Below are positions 1 through 5,225 of a stretch of DNA of 9,980 bases, piece after piece. The stretch is taken from contig DAOUPU010000080.1 of assembly GCA_030625995.1 (NCBI GenBank), positions 1-9,980 of the forward strand. Direction: 5' to 3'. Every line of letters starts with the position of its first letter. The stretch's first letter is position 1. Both the position numbers and the translations under genes were made by a program. The stretch is from Flavobacteriaceae bacterium. GTDB lineage: Bacteria; Bacteroidota; Bacteroidia; Flavobacteriales; Flavobacteriaceae. Under the pieces are notes generated by a model. It did not search any database and was not told the DNA's origin. It saw only the letters and a program-made list of their open reading frames with translations.

Positions 1-1
1 G

Positions 2-355
2 TTTCAAGGGTTTATTAGAGATGACAAGAATGGGACCATGTATATAGGTGAAGGAAGTTGGGGAGCTAGTCCAAGACCAAATGATGATGATAAACCATGG
101 ACAATGCGAAGTGGATCATTTAATCAAATCAAATGGTTACAAGTTTTTCCAAAAACTGCCTCAGAAGCTGCCCGAATTGATATTAGAACAGTAATTACTT
201 CTACACGTGATAGTGCTGATATTGCCATTTCTCATATAGAAAATGTAACTCCCTTAACAAAAGATGATGTATTTGCTATTCCTCAAGGAATTGAGTTGTT
301 TGATGTTCAGCCCTATGGAGATGTAATTTCATACCCCTTTGTAGATATAAAATAG
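2..355 (+). CDS. metallophosphoesterase (purple acid phosphatase-like), C-terminal part
   Basis: This is a partial gene. The reading frame is open from base 2 and ends at TAG 353-355, giving 117 residues of the C-terminus; the ATG at 38 is internal. The visible sequence includes FQGFIRDDKNGTMYIGEGSWG, then a PRPNDDDKPW stretch, then SGSFNQIKWLQVF. I recognise this pattern as the C-terminal part of Bacteroidetes calcineurin-like phosphoesterases related to purple acid phosphatases, where a GT(V/M)Y..EG.WGA segment follows the metal-binding histidines. Those catalytic His/Asp motifs would lie upstream, outside the window. Such proteins are usually exported and hydrolyse phosphate esters. The identification rests on my memory of the family and on a non-catalytic region, so it is moderate. 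No terminator with a T-tract is visible directly after the stop. Confidence 0.6.
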   Translation, partial: FQGFIRDDKNGTMYIGEGSWGASPRPNDDDKPWTMRSGSFNQIKWLQVFPKTASEAARIDIRTVITSTRDSADIAISHIENVTPLTKDDVFAIPQGIELFDVQPYGDVISYPFVDIK

Positions 356-385
356 CATAGGTTAAGTGGAATTGCATCTTTGATA

Positions 386-445
386 GTTTTAACGTCTCGT
401 ATAAACGCCTGTTACAATAAAGTTCACTTTTTGCTGACGTCAAAC
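386..445. repeat. imperfect dyad element at the integrase-fragment junction
   Basis: GTTTTAACGTC (386-396) and GACGTCAAAC (436-445) are inverted copies differing by one base and one bulge. They enclose about 39 bp that itself contains the small hairpin AAAGT-TC-ACTTT (420-431). The right arm overlaps the stop codon of the truncated integrase frame (440-442), so the element sits exactly where integrase similarity ends. It could be a folded 3'-end element, a small mobile sequence or chance. I do not recognise a named family. Confidence 0.35.
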
Positions 446-634
446 ATATTCGGAATTTTCAAATTCTTCTATAACTCTTTGTTCCTTCCTTTTCCAATAA
501 TTCGAGTTGATATACAAACCTGTCGAGAATTGTTTTCTTCTTTTTAAATAGGTTAGCCTACAAATTATAGGAGCTTTATTTTCAGCATTAAGCCTATTTA
601 TTAAAAGAATGAATCTAATATTAATTTTAATCAT
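440..634 (-). pseudogene. tyrosine recombinase (integrase) remnant, Arm DNA-binding domain only
   Basis: This 64-residue frame starts at ATG 634-632 and stops at 440-442. It reads like the N-terminal Arm DNA-binding domain of Bacteroidetes phage-type or conjugative-element integrases. Short basic strands are followed by NAENKAPIICRLTYLKRRKQ, then FSTGLYINSNYWKRKEQRV, which matches the usual pattern 'G.API..R.t..gkrk.fstGi.i.p..W....q.V'. Full-length integrases of this type are about 400 residues and carry a catalytic R..H.R.Y domain. None of that follows here in any frame before the metallophosphoesterase gene, so this is a decayed fragment. It lies about 300 bp beyond the 3' end of tRNA-Asn, the usual side for tRNA-targeted integration, which suggests a lost integrated element. 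I see no duplicated tRNA 3' end (att copy) on its far side. The residual frame could be translated but would not be a recombinase. Confidence 0.65.
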
Positions 635-663
635 AATAAATGGGTTTAAGTGAATAATTAGAT

Positions 664-704
664 GTGTAACCTTTTAGGATTTAGGTGTAACCGTTTTTGT
701 AACC
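664..704. repeat. three direct copies of TGTAACC upstream of the integrase fragment
   Basis: GTGTAACC occurs at 664-671 and 685-692, and TTGTAACC at 697-704. The spacings are 21 and 12 bp. They lie just upstream of the integrase fragment's start codon, where arm-type integrase binding sites would be expected, so they may be relic arm sites. This is inference. None has CGTC at the 17-bp spacing seen at the two ECF promoters in this window, although the first half of those promoters is the same TGTAACC string. Confidence 0.4.
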
Positions 705-810
705 TTATGTAGCAAAAAAAGTTGTCAATGTTGGCGGATTGAAGATATTACGTGAAGAATTCTAATTTCTTGATTGTGAATTGGAAAACACACATTGAAC
801 ACACCCCTAA

Positions 811-826
811 CCCCTCTGAAGAGGGG
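811..826. repeat. small perfect hairpin repeat CCCCTC-TGAA-GAGGGG
   Basis: A 6-bp perfect stem with a TGAA loop stands in a GC-poor stretch and is preceded by CACCCCTAA. This type of CCCCTCTnnAGAGGGG hairpin is, from memory, a common dispersed intergenic repeat in Bacteroidetes genomes. There is no T-tract, so it is not a canonical terminator. The surrounding 705-890 region otherwise shows no gene. Confidence 0.55.
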
Positions 827-890
827 AATTCTATCAATTTAACAAATGGTTAGTTGAAATTTGGTCCTTGTAATTTGGATTCTAAGAATA

Positions 891-927
891 AAAAAAGAGT
901 CACACTTGCGTGCAACTCTTCTTTTTT
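891..927. terminator. bidirectional intrinsic terminator downstream of tRNA-Asn
   Basis: The stem pairs GAGT (897-900) with ACTC (915-918). After a CA/CA internal mismatch, CAC (903-905) pairs with GTG (910-912) around a TTGC loop. Runs of A on the left and T on the right give a T-tract after the stem on either strand. On the minus strand it begins a few bases after the tRNA 3' end, so its main role is to end the tRNA-Asn transcript. Confidence 0.75.
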
Positions 928-928
928 G

Positions 929-1002
929 CTCCTCCTCTTGGACTCGAACCAAGGGCCCTCTGATTAACAGTCAGATGCTCTAACCAACTGAGCTAAGGAG
1001 GA
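929..1002 (-). tRNA. tRNA-Asn (anticodon GTT)
   Basis: A full cloverleaf can be drawn on the minus strand. The acceptor stem is TCCTCCT/AGGAGGA and the D-stem GCTC/GAGC with an AGTTGGTTA loop. The anticodon stem TCTGA/TCAGA encloses CTGTTAA, with anticodon GTT. A 5-nt variable loop is followed by the T-arm CTTGG-TTCGAGT-CCAAG. The discriminator base is G, as expected for Asn, and the total is 74 nt. CCA is not encoded: the 3' end is followed by CAAAAAAG. A promoter lies at 1159-1188 and a hairpin terminator directly downstream. The sequence between promoter and tRNA holds a tRNA-sized folded element (1030-1105), so the primary transcript should contain more than the tRNA. Confidence 0.97.
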
Positions 1003-1029
1003 ATTTAATTAATTTTCAGTCTTTTCTGA

Positions 1030-1105
1030 CCTTCTCAACTTACTTCCTGCCGATGATTTCACAGCTCAGTTCTGAGCCCTGCCTGCCGGCAGGCAGGTGA
1101 GAAGG
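1030..1105 (-). other. tRNA-sized folded element, possible relic tRNA invaded by a palindrome
   Basis: CCTTCTCA (1030-1037) and TGAGAAGG (1098-1105) form an 8-bp closing stem 76 bp apart, the span of a tRNA. Inside are two abutting perfect hairpins: GCTCAG-TT-CTGAGC (1064-1077) and a 20-bp GC palindrome (1078-1097). Its minus-strand 5' flank nearly copies that of tRNA-Asn. It lies between the tRNA promoter and the tRNA, so it should be transcribed. No T-loop or anticodon arm is recognisable, so it is not a functional tRNA as written. Confidence 0.4.
1078..1097. repeat. perfect 20-bp GC-rich palindrome
   Basis: CCTGCCTGCCGGCAGGCAGG is its own reverse complement and stands out from the AT-rich surroundings (16 of 20 bases are G or C). 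From memory, such CCTGCC..GGCAGG palindromes occur as dispersed repeats in Bacteroidetes. A partial copy, CCTGCCG, occurs at 1046-1052. Confidence 0.7.
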
Positions 1106-1158
1106 AATTTAATTGATTTTTCTTCTTGTGAAAAAAAATAATTCCTGTTTTGGGTGTG

Positions 1159-1188
1159 CAAATATAATTGTTTTTAAAGTTCTTGCAA
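1159..1188 (-). promoter_or_regulatory. Bacteroidetes-type promoter for the tRNA-Asn transcript
   Basis: On the minus strand, TTG (1188-1186, within TTTG) is followed after 19 bp by TATATTTG (1166-1159). This matches the Bacteroidetes housekeeping consensus of a -33 TTTG and a -7 TAnnTTTG. Transcription would start near 1152 and read through the folded element into the tRNA. Confidence 0.7.
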
Positions 1189-1279
1189 ACGATTTTGAAA
1201 AAATTTTCGCTTTCTTTTTATTCATTGATAAACACTGTGATAAAGACTAATGATTAAAGCTAAAAAAGGGGAGATCTTA

Positions 1280-1771
1280 TTAGGCAAGTTTCCTGTTTCT
1301 GATAAAATAATCCAAAAATAAGAGAGAACTTAAAGCAAAAATACCTAATCCAAATATTGGGGATATATCCATGCTCGGATATTCATATTCAAAGACAAAC
1401 AAATTACTTAACTTGCCTTGCAAACTTTCTAAATAAACATGTTCTGTAGCAGTGAAATCTAATTTTAAGAAGGTGTAAACAAAAATAAATACAACCACAG
1501 AAGAAATCAAAAACCATACTTTCTTACTAATCACCGGCTTGTATGCAGTTATCTTGGATCGTTGCTCAATAGAAGCCATCAACCTGGAAGTAAAGTTAAT
1601 AGATGGTTCTTCAAGAACATGTTTTTGCATTAAGGAAGACAAAGCTTTGTCTTTTTTAAGATCTAAAGCATAGATCTGTTCCATCACATTTCCTGAAAAG
1701 TCCTTAGAAGGCTCTTGAATATCCAGGTTTTGTTTGATGAAATTATCTATATTTTTATCCTTATCCTTCAT
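1280..1771 (-). CDS. two-helix membrane protein, putative anti-sigma factor partner
   Basis: This 163-residue protein is encoded directly after the ECF sigma gene. Its ATG shares one base with the sigma stop codon (TAATG), so translation is likely coupled. The N-terminal 80 residues are charged and would be cytoplasmic. Two membrane segments are visible at about 85-104 (KVWFLISSVVVFIFVYTFLK) and 137-156 (SPIFGLGIFALSSLLFLDYF). The soluble part contains a repeated motif, EPSKDFSGNVMEQI at 20-33 and EPSINFTSRLMASI at 55-68, separated by 35 residues. I see no HxxxCxxC zinc anti-sigma motif. Position, coupling and topology suggest an anti-sigma factor that holds the sigma factor at the membrane. 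That role is inferred from context; the sequence alone is not diagnostic, and it could be another membrane regulator. No convincing terminator follows the stop. Confidence 0.75.
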   Translation of the reverse strand: MKDKDKNIDNFIKQNLDIQEPSKDFSGNVMEQIYALDLKKDKALSSLMQKHVLEEPSINFTSRLMASIEQRSKITAYKPVISKKVWFLISSVVVFIFVYTFLKLDFTATEHVYLESLQGKLSNLFVFEYEYPSMDISPIFGLGIFALSSLLFLDYFIRNRKLA

Positions 1772-2346
1772 TATACTATTTCTTTTAATTCATCTTTCAA
1801 TAACAAAGATAATTCATTTAACAACTTTTTTCTCGCTCTGAATAGTTTTACTTTGACATTGGTTTTGGTTAATCCTGTAATTTGTTCAATTTCCTCTACC
1901 GAACTTTCTTCTAAATAATATAAGGTAATTAAAAAAGCATCTGTCTCCGGTAAATTATCTATCGCCTCCTTAATATATTTCTTCTGTTCGCCATTCTTTA
2001 TTGCCTCGATTTGAGGAAAATCATAATCAGATTTTTGATTTTCGATTATATAAGAATCTATATTAGTCGTTGTTATTTTTTTCTTCCGGATCTTTGTGAT
2101 CGAGTTTCTATAAACTATTGTATATAACCAAGTCGAAAATTTCGATTCTCCTTTAAAAGTATGTAATTGAGAATATGCCTTTATAAAACTGTCCTGAGCA
2201 ACTTCTTCTGCATCTTCATGGTTCCTTACAATTTTCATGGCAACAGTATAGGTCAGGTTCTTATACTTATCTACTAAATAAGCAAAGGCATTAGTATCAC
2301 CTTGTAAAACTCTATCAATATAGACCTGATCCGATTTTCTATCCAT
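1771..2346 (-). CDS. ECF-family RNA polymerase sigma factor
   Basis: This 191-residue sigma-70 family protein has the two-domain layout of extracytoplasmic-function sigma factors. Region 2 spans about residues 20-90 and contains DAEEVAQDSFIKAYSQLHTF (45-64) and the FSTWLYTIVYRNSI core (70-83). A basic linker follows, then region 4 at about 124-178. Region 4 carries LPETDAFLITLYYLEESSVE and the helix-turn-helix ITGLTKTNVKVKLFRARKKL (156-175). The length is normal for the family. It would direct core RNA polymerase to the promoters of a small stress or envelope regulon. The gene is first in an operon with the membrane protein that overlaps its stop. Upstream, TGTAACC-N16-CGTCATA ends 8 bases before the ATG, which fits autoregulation with a very short leader. 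The same motif precedes the divergent membrane gene. The signal sensed is unknown. Confidence 0.95.
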   Translation of the reverse strand: MDRKSDQVYIDRVLQGDTNAFAYLVDKYKNLTYTVAMKIVRNHEDAEEVAQDSFIKAYSQLHTFKGESKFSTWLYTIVYRNSITKIRKKKITTTNIDSYIIENQKSDYDFPQIEAIKNGEQKKYIKEAIDNLPETDAFLITLYYLEESSVEEIEQITGLTKTNVKVKLFRARKKLLNELSLLLKDELKEIV

Positions 2347-2354
2347 TATTGCTG

Positions 2355-2384
2355 TATGACGCCAGAATTAATTTAAAGGTTACA
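2355..2384 (-). promoter_or_regulatory. putative ECF-type promoter of the sigma/anti-sigma operon
   Basis: On the minus strand, TGTAAC (2384-2379) is separated by 17 bp from CGTC (2361-2358), which is followed by ATA (2357-2355). An AAC-type -35 with a CGTC-type -10 at about 16-17 bp is the general form of ECF promoters (for example TGAAAC/CGTA for SigW). The ATG follows 11 bases after CGTC, so the mRNA would be almost leaderless. The same string with identical spacing occurs at 2740-2769. Confidence 0.65.
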
Positions 2385-2482
2385 AGTTAGTACAAAATAT
2401 TTAAGTTTTGGATTTCTTATAATTTGTCCTCTCAGACAAACATATTGAACTTCTCAGATAAGTGCCCGGTCTTTATTAGTTT

Positions 2483-2511
2483 TTCTCGCAGATTACGCTG
2501 ATAATCGCAGA
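2483..2511. repeat. dispersed Bacteroidetes intergenic repeat (CGCAGATTACGC type)
   Basis: The stretch contains CGCAGATTACGC followed by ATAATCGCAGAC, two related short units. I recall CGCAGATTACGC/ATCTGCG strings as frequent non-coding repeats in Bacteroidetes genomes. It lies in the 2385-2739 gap, which holds no convincing gene, only repeats. Confidence 0.45.
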
Positions 2512-2556
2512 CCTACAACAAGGTAATTGGTCCCTGTAAGAAAACTAATGATTTTT

Positions 2557-2613
2557 CAAGTCTTTGAGACCTTGACGGAGAATTTTTTTTTAGCAAAATA
2601 TATAACCCAATTC
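2557..2613. repeat. repeat copy A of a duplicated intergenic segment
   Basis: Positions 2568-2613 match 2708-2752 over about 45 bp, from GACCTTG through GGAGAATT and TTTTTAGCAAAATAT to AACCCAATTC, with a few differences. A degraded palindrome CAAGTCT-TTG-AGACCTTG (2557-2574) precedes it. Where copy B has TGTAACC this copy has TATAACC, and no CGTC lies at the correct spacing, so it lacks the promoter. Confidence 0.75.
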
Positions 2614-2691
2614 CTGATCGGGCATTTTTAAGTTGAGAACTATACAAATAATATTTAACTACAGTAAAGGCTTTGTCGAAAACGAGAAATA

Positions 2692-2752
2692 CCTACAAGG
2701 TCTCAAAGACCTTGCAGGAGAATTATTTTTAGCAAAATATGTAACCCAATTC
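2692..2752. repeat. repeat copy B with CAAGGTCT palindrome
   Basis: CCTACAAGGTCT (2692-2703) and AGACCTTGCAGG (2707-2718) pair at 11 of 12 positions around CAA. The 45-bp segment shared with copy A follows (2708-2752). CAAGGTCTnnnAGACCTTG hairpins are, from memory, widespread in flavobacterial intergenic DNA. The -35 half of the promoter at 2740 lies inside this copy. Confidence 0.75.
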
Positions 2753-2769
2753 TAAGATCAATCGTCATA
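2740..2769 (+). promoter_or_regulatory. putative ECF-type promoter of the DUF6249-like gene
   Basis: TGTAAC (2740-2745), 17 bp, then CGTC (2763-2766) and ATA. Sequence and spacing are the same as at the sigma gene promoter on the other strand (TGTAACC-N16-CGTCATA in both). The start codon at 2806 lies 39 bases downstream of CGTC. The match predicts that the ECF sigma factor next door transcribes this gene. Confidence 0.65.
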
Positions 2770-2805
2770 ATAGGCAAAAACATAGAAATCTTAAAAATTT
2801 AAATT

Positions 2806-3147
2806 ATGAACGCAGAAGCAATTTTAATCCCTTTAATAGTATTCTCTTCGATATTCGGAATATTTTTTGTGTGGATAAGTACCAGGAACAAAGAACGCAT
2901 GGCTCTAATAGAAAAAGGAGCCGATGCCTCACTATTTGCAACTAAAAAGAAAAGCTTTAGAAATTTAACCTTGAAAATTGGCATGTTAGCCTTAGGTATT
3001 GTAATCGGAATTTTAATGGGTTCGATAATATCTACCTATACAATGTTAGATGAAGAAGTGGCCTTCCCTTCTATGATATTTTTATTCGCCGGCGCATTTT
3101 TAGTGGGTAATGCCTTTCTTGAGAAAAAAGAAAACTCAGAAGATTAG
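2806..3147 (+). CDS. three-helix inner-membrane protein, DUF6249-like
   Basis: This 113-residue protein starts at ATG 2806. It has three hydrophobic segments, at about 4-24 (EAILIPLIVFSSIFGIFFVW), 55-78 and 86-105 (AFPSMIFLFAGAFLVGNAFL). A cytoplasmic-looking basic loop sits between the first two, with RNKERMALIEKGAD at 27-40. That R.KER.ALIEKG motif after a first helix is what I associate with the DUF6249 family of small Bacteroidetes membrane proteins. Their function is unknown to me. The gene is divergent from the ECF sigma/anti-sigma operon and has a promoter motif identical in architecture to the sigma operon's, so it is probably a target of that sigma factor and may take part in the same envelope response. 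The tail is short and acidic. The family name is moderately certain; the membrane topology and the reality of the gene are firm. Confidence 0.85.
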   Translation: MNAEAILIPLIVFSSIFGIFFVWISTRNKERMALIEKGADASLFATKKKSFRNLTLKIGMLALGIVIGILMGSIISTYTMLDEEVAFPSMIFLFAGAFLVGNAFLEKKENSED

Positions 3148-3171
3148 TAGTTCCTTTATTATCTTATGCGG

Positions 3172-3304
3172 AAGAGGCTGTGCGAAAATAATTCATAACG
3201 TCATTTCGACTGAAATGGAGAAATCTAAATCTTTGGTTTACAAAGAAAAGATTTTTCGACTACGCTCAAAATGACATGCTTTTGATCTTTTCAGACAGTC
3301 TCTT
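3172..3304. mobile_element. MITE-like inverted-repeat element
   Basis: The terminal inverted repeats AAGAGGCTGTGCGAAAA (3172-3188) and TTTTCAGACAGTCTCTT (3288-3304) match at about 14 of 17 positions. Inside, GTCATTTCGACTGAAATGG.. (3200-3226) and ..CGACTACGCTCAAAATGAC (3249-3275) are an imperfect 27-bp inverted pair, and the centre closes with CTTTG-GTTTA-CAAAG (3231-3245). It has no coding capacity. The ends resemble transposon termini of the GAGnCTGTCTnAAAA kind, and the inner part resembles the TCATTTCGACTG/GCTCGAAATGAC repeats of flavobacteria, both from memory. It fills the convergent gap, ends one base before the amylase stop codon, and could stop transcription from both sides. Confidence 0.65.
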
Positions 3305-3305
3305 T

Positions 3306-5087
3306 TTATAAATTTTCCAATGCTAAGATCAAGGACACCAAAGGTTCCATTATTAAAACTACGTTGCCCCTGCCGTTTTCTACTTTTAAATTAACGGTAA
3401 TTTTATTATAAAGTTGATCTTTCAGAGGATAATTACCGTCTTCTAAACCCCATTCTGCGATGGTGGTGTCAGGAACTTTTAATTCAAACTCATGTACCTC
3501 TTCCTTATCAAAATTAGAAACTACAATCAATTTTTCATCAGCCGACCATCGTACAAATGAGAATACCCTGTGGTTATAATTCTCTGTATGTTCACGATTG
3601 AAATAATGAATCTCCTGATAGGCTCCCATTAAAGCACTGCTCTGCAAGGTGAAATTCAACAGATGTCGGTAAAATTCACGTAATTCTTTTTCTTTTTTAG
3701 ATAGCTGCCCGCTATCAAATTTTTTGTTATTCAACCAACGTTGATGGTTAGGAACCCCGATATAATCAAATATGGAAGTCCGGCCTGGAGAACCGAATCC
3801 GGCTTTTTCATTTGCCGGCTCACCCACCTCCTGCCCGAAGTAAATCATGGTTGGTGAAGTACTTATGGTTGCAGAAACTACCATTGCAGGCTTGCCATTC
3901 TCCGGAAAACCCGCAAAATCATCACATGCAATACGTTGTTCATCATGATTCTCTAAAAAATGAAGCATATGATGCTCTATATCAGCCATCTCTTCCTGTA
4001 CTTTTGGAATATGATCTGTCCAGCCATACCCCTTAACAATATGTTTTATTGAATCGTAAAATGCAACTTTATCATAGAGATAATCCATTTTACCAAGATA
4101 AATGTATGGTCGATATAAGTCAGGATTATAAACCTCAGCCAAAAGAAATGCTTCCGGATTTTTCATTTTTATAGAGGAATTCATATAACTCCAAAATTCA
4201 ACCGGTACCATTTCTGCCATGTCATACCTAAAGCCATCTACTCCTTTTGCCAACCAAAACAAGGCAATATCTTTAAATTTTATCCATGAATCAGGAAGTT
4301 CCTTACCTTTCCAAAACTCAGCATGTTCCGCAACGGTCTTTTTATCAAAACCTTCCGGCAATTCATCAAAGTCTTTTGATCCATCAGGCATAATTCCATA
4401 GTTGATCCTTACCGTTTCATACCAATCGGAATAATCTGGTTTAGCCAACCGGGAACCATTCCCTGTCCATTTTACCGGAAATTCTTCGTATGCACCAAAA
4501 TCATAAATATTCTCTCCCCCTAAAGGTAAATATCCATCTCTCCATTCCGGAACTTTAAATTTTTGACCAACGACATAGTAAAAATTATTATTCTTTTTAT
4601 AAACAAAATCCTTTTCATCATTAGCGCCAAAATCACTGGTTCCTTGCGGGTTATTCAACCCCTCATATTTTCGGGCCACATGATTTGGTACAATATCTAT
4701 TAAAACTTTCATCCCGGCTGAATGGGTACGTTCGATAAGCGCCTCAAATTCTTCCATCCGTTTTAAAGGATCCACCGCCAAGTCAGGATCTACCTGATAA
4801 TAATCCTTCACAGCATAAGGCGAACCTGCTCTTCCTTTTACAATATCAGGATGATCATAAGATATGCCATATTTGGTATAATCTGTAATTGTTGCATGAT
4901 GCAAAACTCCGGTATACCAGATATGGGTTACCCCTAAACTCCTAATTTCTTGAAGTGCGTTCTCCGTAAAATCATTGAATTTTCCTACACCATTCTCTAT
5001 CATGGTACCCCAGGGTTTATTGCGGGTATTGGTATTTCCGAACAATCTGGGAAATACCTGATAAACTACCGTTTTTCTTCTATTCAT
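3306..5087 (-). CDS. GH13 alpha-amylase family glycoside hydrolase, cytoplasmic
   Basis: This 593-residue retaining alpha-glucan hydrolase (GH13) is read from ATG 5087-5085. The protein starts MNRRKTVVYQVFPRLFGNTN, the usual beginning of the (beta/alpha)8 barrel in this group. The conserved regions appear in order: DIVPNHV, GFRYDMAE with nucleophile D289, LLAEVYNP with acid/base E318, and FLENHDEQ with D382. A beta-rich C-terminal domain follows. The frame is open further upstream to a TTG at 5174, but that codon lies in the T-tract of the preceding gene's terminator and the extra residues do not resemble the family, so I reject the longer start. Without those residues there is no signal peptide, which suggests action on intracellular glycogen or maltodextrins together with the neighbouring phosphorylase and alpha-glucosidase. 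The separating terminator implies its own promoter or read-through; I see no clear TAnnTTTG box in 5088-5172. Exact specificity (alpha-amylase, neopullulanase-like or other GH13) cannot be told. Confidence 0.92.
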   Translation of the reverse strand: MNRRKTVVYQVFPRLFGNTNTRNKPWGTMIENGVGKFNDFTENALQEIRSLGVTHIWYTGVLHHATITDYTKYGISYDHPDIVKGRAGSPYAVKDYYQVDPDLAVDPLKRMEEFEALIERTHSAGMKVLIDIVPNHVARKYEGLNNPQGTSDFGANDEKDFVYKKNNNFYYVVGQKFKVPEWRDGYLPLGGENIYDFGAYEEFPVKWTGNGSRLAKPDYSDWYETVRINYGIMPDGSKDFDELPEGFDKKTVAEHAEFWKGKELPDSWIKFKDIALFWLAKGVDGFRYDMAEMVPVEFWSYMNSSIKMKNPEAFLLAEVYNPDLYRPYIYLGKMDYLYDKVAFYDSIKHIVKGYGWTDHIPKVQEEMADIEHHMLHFLENHDEQRIACDDFAGFPENGKPAMVVSATISTSPTMIYFGQEVGEPANEKAGFGSPGRTSIFDYIGVPNHQRWLNNKKFDSGQLSKKEKELREFYRHLLNFTLQSSALMGAYQEIHYFNREHTENYNHRVFSFVRWSADEKLIVVSNFDKEEVHEFELKVPDTTIAEWGLEDGNYPLKDQLYNKITVNLKVENGRGNVVLIMEPLVSLILALENL

Positions 5088-5172
5088 ACTACTCAAATAA
5101 AATGTATTAGGATACTGGAAATTTAAAAAACAAACGGCAGATATAAAATAAAAATGGCTTATTCTTTTATAC

Positions 5173-5199
5173 AAAAAAATGCGAGCTTATACCCGCATT
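5173..5199 (-). terminator. intrinsic terminator after the glucan phosphorylase gene
   Basis: On the minus strand AATGCG (5199-5194) pairs with CGCATT (5183-5178). The stem extends by G-T and G-C pairs around a small AT loop and is followed at once by a run of seven T (5179-5173). It starts 27 bases after the phosphorylase stop codon. It separates the phosphorylase and amylase units and argues against the far-upstream amylase start. Confidence 0.8.
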
Positions 5200-5225
5200 A
5201 TTTTCAATTTCCTTTACTTTGAAAA

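Larger units (their letters stand above)
999..1120. repeat. 18-bp direct repeat flanking the element upstream of tRNA-Asn
   Basis: AGGAATTTAATTAATTTT (999-1016) and AGGAATTTAATTGATTTT (1103-1120) match at 17 of 18 positions. The first copy spans the tRNA 5' end and its leader. The second occupies the corresponding position beside the 76-bp fold. This fits either duplication of a tRNA unit with its spacer or an insertion that duplicated its target. Confidence 0.6.

Noticed and set aside
391..416. TGTAAC-N16-CGTT on the minus strand as a third ECF promoter
   Set aside because: Spacing and -10 sequence differ from the two good sites (N17, CGTC). It would point into the 3' end of a convergent gene with no target downstream.
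929..950. tRNA 3' end as an attachment site with a second att copy near the integrase fragment
   Set aside because: I looked for a repeat of the tRNA 3' sequence between 356 and 928 and found none, so an intact att pair cannot be claimed.
1715..1918. Plus-strand open frame across the sigma/anti-sigma junction
   Set aside because: It is antisense to two coupled genes, and its low-complexity hydrophobic translation is typical of AT-rich shadow frames.
2385..2739. CRISPR array in the repeat-rich gap
   Set aside because: Only two copies of one segment occur, spaced 140 bp apart, with no regular spacers or cas genes. These are dispersed intergenic repeats.
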